From Terriglobia bacterium (lineage in GTDB: Bacteria; Acidobacteriota; Terriglobia; Bryobacterales; Bryobacteraceae), in NCBI GenBank assembly GCA_020073345.1, contig JAIQFI010000007.1, positions 110,507 through 174,506 on the forward strand: 64,000 nt of DNA. The letters run 5' to 3'. Position numbers and translations under genes: made by a program. The notes beneath the pieces are model-generated. The model was not told the origin of the DNA. It ran no database searches and worked only from the letters and a program-made list of their open reading frames with translations. Shown piece by piece: positions 63,398-64,000 of this stretch. The first letter of the stretch is position 1, and every line of letters begins with the position of its first letter.

Positions 63398-64000
63398 ATG
63401 TCAGCGGGACGCGCAATACGCGTTGCGTACTTTCTTCGGATTCCCAATGTTGGCGACAGAATTAACCCGTCCATTGTCACTGCGGTAACGGGTCGGGCTG
63501 TCAAGTGTTTCGCGGGACAGCACGAGCCCCACCTCCTGGCCATCGGAAGCGTCATGGCAAGCGCCACGGCTTTGTCGCAGGTATGGGGCACCGGGGTGAT
63601 GCACCCGGATCTGGGAATCGGCACCGTTCCGGCAACCAATGTCCATGCCCTCCGTGGTCGTTTGAGCCACTCGGCGATGCGACAGGCCGGCACTATGGTT
63701 GGTGACGTGCCGCTTGGTGATCCCGGTTATCTGGCGCCCGGCCTGCTTGGAATCAAACGGTCCGTGTCGCCCAAGTTTCGCGTTGGCCTAGCTTGTCACT
63801 ATGTTGATCGGTTCCATCCGGTTCTTCGCCGCATGATGCAGGAACCGGGCGTCGTCGATCTCAACGTGCACGAATCCCCCGAGGTGTTTCTCGCTCGCAT
63901 GGCCGAATGTGAAACCGTGATTAGCTCCTCTCTGCATGGACTCATCTTTGCGGAAGCGCTAAACATTCCGAATTTGTGGATCAAGGCGAGCGATGAGATC
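63398..64000 (+). CDS. Polysaccharide pyruvyl transferase family protein (partial)
   Basis: The frame is open from ATG 63398 to the right edge: 201 codons with no stop, so the gene continues beyond the window. RIPNVGDRINPSIVTAVTG and LLAIGSVMASATALSQVWGTGVM match the CsaB/ExoV/GumL-type pyruvyl transferase fold. ETVISSSLHGLIFAEALNIPNLW is the conserved C-terminal block. These enzymes add pyruvate ketals to exopolysaccharide or cell wall sugars using phosphoenolpyruvate. It may mark the start of a polysaccharide locus to the right. Confidence 0.82.
   Translation, partial: MSAGRAIRVAYFLRIPNVGDRINPSIVTAVTGRAVKCFAGQHEPHLLAIGSVMASATALSQVWGTGVMHPDLGIGTVPATNVHALRGRLSHSAMRQAGTMVGDVPLGDPGYLAPGLLGIKRSVSPKFRVGLACHYVDRFHPVLRRMMQEPGVVDLNVHESPEVFLARMAECETVISSSLHGLIFAEALNIPNLWIKASDEI

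Overview
This 64 kb stretch is chromosomal DNA, GC-rich outside the rRNA genes, and probably from an acidobacterium of the Solibacter/Bryobacter type. The lineage call is an inference. It rests on family-level signatures: an ADOP-type MacB-like permease, a TIGR03435 protein, a VWFA-related acidobacterial-type protein, a virginiamycin B lyase-like protein with a carboxypeptidase-like N-terminus, many small exported proteins, and a single complete rRNA operon. No phage, insertion sequence or CRISPR array was seen.

Layout. 1-5.6 kb: exported and membrane proteins (MBL hydrolase, GT39-like protein, haem-containing lyase-like protein, SnoaL/NTF2-like protein whose signal peptide is out of frame). 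5.7-7.4 kb: exosortase fused to a CAAX protease (XrtE-like). 7.8-15.6 kb: hybrid histidine kinase, B3-like MBL hydrolase, ADOP permease, HGSNAT-like membrane protein, alpha/beta hydrolase. 15.7-20.1 kb: an accessory strip with an RRM protein, a DUF6602 nuclease-like protein, a minimal nucleotidyltransferase, DUF6883, DUF4926 and DUF2442 proteins, a gene fragment, and many hairpin repeats. 20.1-25.5 kb: rRNA operon on the minus strand, order 16S, tRNA-Ala, tRNA-Ile, 23S, 5S. 26-28 kb: unknown membrane protein and a decayed toxin-antitoxin locus. 28-31 kb: TlpA-like protein, AlkB, S4-domain protein. 30.6-35.5 kb: LuxR-type regulator followed by a three-gene oxidoreductase operon. 35.5-43.5 kb: TIGR03435, cytochrome c, HD protein, rhomboid, VWA protein, response regulator, NicO-type metal transporter and a low-complexity membrane protein. 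43.5-58 kb: housekeeping genes (queA, tsaD, mrp, CCA nucleotidyltransferase, xerD-like recombinase) mixed with a Rieske oxygenase pair, a broken TonB receptor with a YfiR protein, and esterase-like proteins. 58-64 kb: patatin, HlyD-like adaptor, GMC oxidoreductase and, running off the right edge, a polysaccharide pyruvyl transferase.

The most unusual signals are: (1) the DUF6602/nucleotidyltransferase/DUF6883/DUF4926 strip, bracketed by repeats; (2) a TonB-receptor/yfiR block flanked by a 38-bp direct repeat that copies the 3' end of the preceding gene; (3) a GCGCACA-type hairpin family with a compensatory base pair change in the two copies beside the spacer tRNAs; (4) a dispersed family of 8-bp-stem, 4-nt-loop hairpins; (5) a spaced 13-bp inverted repeat between the LuxR regulator and its downstream operon; (6) several decaying genes (toxin, TonB receptor, SnoaL signal peptide); (7) many start codons lying only 6-9 nt after a -10-like hexamer, suggesting leaderless transcripts.
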